Below are positions 44,712-47,625 of a DNA stretch of 47,625 bases, in pieces. Within the stretch, counting starts at the first letter, position 1. Every line of letters begins with the position of its first letter. A program made the position numbers and the translations under genes. A model generated the notes under the pieces. It searched no databases and was not told the origin of the DNA. It worked only from the letters and a program-made list of their open reading frames with translations. Location: positions 1-47,625 of the forward strand of contig PLNW01000137.1 in NCBI GenBank assembly GCA_003142855.1, in the 5' to 3' direction. The stretch is from Myxococcales bacterium (GTDB lineage Bacteria; Myxococcota_A; Polyangia; Fen-1088).

Positions 44712-46430
44712 TTGATCGGTCGCAGCATCGGCAACTACAAGATCGTCCGCGCCATCGGCGAAGGCGGCATGGGCACCGTGTACCTGGCCGAACACCCCAT
44801 GATCGGAAAGCGCGTGGCGGTCAAGATGCTGCGCCCGGATCTGGGAACCGATCCCGGGCTAGTCTCGCGCTTCTTTCAGGAAGCCCGCGCGGTCAACGAG
44901 ATCCGTCACCCCAACATCGTCGACATCTCGGACTTCGGTAAGACCGAGGACGGCATCGTGTACTTCGTCATGGAGCTGCTCGAGGGGCGCAGCCTGCGCG
45001 ACCGCCTCAATGCCGAAGGCGCGCTGCCCATCGACGACGTCGTCACCATCAGCCGGCAGGTGTGTGATGCACTGGCCGCGGCCCATCGGGTCGGCATCGT
45101 CCACCGCGATCTCAAGCCCGACAACATCTTCCTGCTTGCCGATCCCGCGCAGCCGGGCGCGCTGCGCAGCAAGCTGTTCGACTTCGGCGTGGCCAAGCTG
45201 CTGGGCGAGCAGGAAAAGCAGGTCGGCCACAAGACCATCGCCGGCTCGGTGGTGGGCACGCCTTTCTACATGTCGCCGGAGCAGGCCCTGTGCCAGGACG
45301 TGGGCGCGGCCGCCGACATCTACGCCATGGGCGTGGTGATGTTCGAAATGGTGACGGGCCGGGTGCCGTTTGCCGCCGAACAACTCGTGCTCCTGCTCAA
45401 CGCCATTTTGAAAGAGCCGGCGCCGCCAGCCAGTCAGTTCCGGCCCGATGTGCCCGCCTTCCTGGACCGCCTGATTCTGCGCTGTCTGGAGAAGGATCCC
45501 GGCGGCCGGCCCCAGACCATGGAGGAGGTCGTGGCCCTGCTGGGCGCGGGCGCCGCCGACCTGGCCGGGCAATCCATCGCGTTCGGCCAGACTATGGCCG
45601 TCGGCCCTGGTCTGGCCAACCTCACCGCTTCCGGTCTTGCGGCGGCCCGGCCGTCGGCTGTGTCGGCGCGAACCAGCGCGCCTGGCAGTCGGTCCACCCT
45701 CCAGCCCCAGACGATTTCGGCGCGGACGACAGAGACGGTTCCGGCCACGCAGGCGGCCAGCGATGGCACGAGCGCAGGCGCAGTGGTCGCGCGTGGGGGA
45801 AGCGCGCGACAGGGAGGGGCCGGACTGCTGGGCTTGGCGCGCGGCTGGCTGAACTCTCCTCGCGTGGCCCGGGCTGCCATTCCCGCGGTCATCGTCGCAG
45901 CGGTCATCATCGTCGCCAGCGTGTTCGTGTCCACGGCCTCGGCTCCATCCGTCATCAGCGAAATCGTGGCCGCGCAGCCGCCACCTCCGCCTGCGCCCAC
46001 GCACGCCGCCATCACGCTCAACTCCGAGCCCGGAGGCGCGGAGGTCACGCGTCTCAACGATGGGCGATTGCTGGGCACCACCCCGCTGGTCGACATCCGC
46101 CCGGTCGATAGGCAACAGATGAACTACCGTTTTCGCTTGGCCGGGTACACTGAGGTGCAGATTCCTTTCCAGATCACCACGGGCGGCAGTTTCGAGGTCA
46201 AGGCCAACCTTGAAGCCAAGATACGCGAGCCAGGCCGTTCAGTCTCGTCGGGCTCGTCGCGGAAGACGCCCCGGGGCAAGGTCAAGAAGGGAGGGCCCAT
46301 GGCCGCAGCCACCGCACCCGCGGCGCCAGTTCCGGCACCGGTGGCACAGCCGCACTATGACGAGCCATCATCCTCCACTTTGCCGCCTCTCAACCCGTCG
46401 GTCCGGGTGCGCCGCATTGGCGGGCGCTGA
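44712..46430 (+). CDS. Membrane Ser/Thr protein kinase with periplasmic PEGA domain
   Basis: 572 residues from a TTG at 44712, which gives the normal N-terminus MIGRSIGNYKIVRAIGEGG; it is supported by GAGGGA and TATAAT upstream. Kinase core: GEGGMGTVYLA, Lys38 (VAVKML), HRDLKPDN (131-138), DFG (157-159) and GTPFYMSPEQ. An Ala/Ser/Thr-rich juxtamembrane region and a transmembrane helix (about 387-410, AIPAVIVAAVIIVASVFVS) follow. A PEGA domain is at about 432-505 (ITLNSEPGGAEVTRLNDGRLLGTTPLVDI). The tail is Pro/Ala-rich. PEGA domains are often found outside such kinases and may sense cell-wall or outer-membrane state. It is divergent from the metallopeptidase. Confidence 0.94.
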   Translation: MIGRSIGNYKIVRAIGEGGMGTVYLAEHPMIGKRVAVKMLRPDLGTDPGLVSRFFQEARAVNEIRHPNIVDISDFGKTEDGIVYFVMELLEGRSLRDRLNAEGALPIDDVVTISRQVCDALAAAHRVGIVHRDLKPDNIFLLADPAQPGALRSKLFDFGVAKLLGEQEKQVGHKTIAGSVVGTPFYMSPEQALCQDVGAAADIYAMGVVMFEMVTGRVPFAAEQLVLLLNAILKEPAPPASQFRPDVPAFLDRLILRCLEKDPGGRPQTMEEVVALLGAGAADLAGQSIAFGQTMAVGPGLANLTASGLAAARPSAVSARTSAPGSRSTLQPQTISARTTETVPATQAASDGTSAGAVVARGGSARQGGAGLLGLARGWLNSPRVARAAIPAVIVAAVIIVASVFVSTASAPSVISEIVAAQPPPPPAPTHAAITLNSEPGGAEVTRLNDGRLLGTTPLVDIRPVDRQQMNYRFRLAGYTEVQIPFQITTGGSFEVKANLEAKIREPGRSVSSGSSRKTPRGKVKKGGPMAAATAPAAPVPAPVAQPHYDEPSSSTLPPLNPSVRVRRIGGR

Positions 46431-46472
46431 ACCTTGACGGTCACGTAGGGGCGCGGTAGTAACGCTGGCCCC

Positions 46473-46502
46473 GCCGGCCTAGCTCAGTGGTAGAGCATCA
46501 CT
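46473..46502 (+). pseudogene. 5' half of a tRNA gene
   Basis: GCCGGCC followed by TA and the perfect D-arm GCTC-AGTGGTA-GAGC looks like the acceptor strand and D-arm of a tRNA. After this the sequence no longer fits: no anticodon stem, no GGTTCGA T-arm and no matching 3' acceptor strand are found downstream to 46936. It is therefore a truncated tRNA remnant, perhaps left by recombination. The identity of the tRNA is unclear, as the anticodon is missing. Confidence 0.55.

Positions 46503-47625
<1,123 letters not shown>

Overview
The window looks like chromosome from a high-GC predatory or gliding-type member of the Myxococcota (a myxobacterium or close relative). The main clues are an mglB-mglA polarity pair, two Hanks-type Ser/Thr kinases with membrane-anchored tails or PEGA domains, Gly/Ser-rich lipoproteins, C-terminal tails of the MYXO-CTERM type, a mitochondrial-EFG1-like EF-G (IDSGKTT P-loop), and an operon that resembles the myxobacterial elb ether-lipid locus. 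No phage or complete insertion sequence is visible.

Layout. 1-5727 (minus strand): a tightly packed operon of kinase, TPR/PEGA membrane protein, lipoprotein with ASH-type Ig-like repeats, and a Cys-rich lipoprotein cut by the window edge. 5907-7742 (minus): three toxin-antitoxin (TA) modules in a row (RelE/Phd, Phd/VapC, HicBA). 7858-11701 (plus): dnaX-ybaB-recR with overlapping stops and starts, then mglB-mglA. 11883-12782: an orphan HicB-like antitoxin and a YefM/RelE pair. 12890-18001: subtilase, an outer-membrane barrel protein, cobalamin adenosyltransferase and a Dam-like methylase. 18177-22236: EF-G and a TonB/HEAT protein, each followed by a copy of the same ~80 bp repeat, with a PIN-domain remnant between them. 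22443-23254: MntA/HepT module. 23499-32165: a five-gene operon (HAD phosphatase, LarA-like protein, a 1494-residue reductase/ligase/ACP/acyltransferase fusion, SDR and methyltransferase). 32202-33371: a DUF433/PIN TA module whose toxin gene appears frameshifted. 33454-36298: envelope proteins and a DUF362 protein. 36429-41680: pyruvate kinase, B12-type radical SAM protein, and an archease-rtcB RNA-repair operon. 41838-47625: a MYXO-CTERM protein, a zinc metallopeptidase lipoprotein, a second kinase, a tRNA 5' fragment, and a lipoprotein with hexapeptide repeats that runs off the right edge.

How it fits together. Conserved housekeeping genes are interleaved with an unusually dense set of small TA modules (six complete or nearly complete, plus an orphan antitoxin and a toxin fragment). 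Several have recognisable palindromic operators. The best candidate for unfamiliar biochemistry is the 23.5-32.2 kb operon. In it a LarA-like protein that keeps the predicted cofactor lysine and nickel-binding histidine is translated directly upstream of the ElbD-like multidomain enzyme. All functional statements are inferred from reading the sequence; no database search was run.
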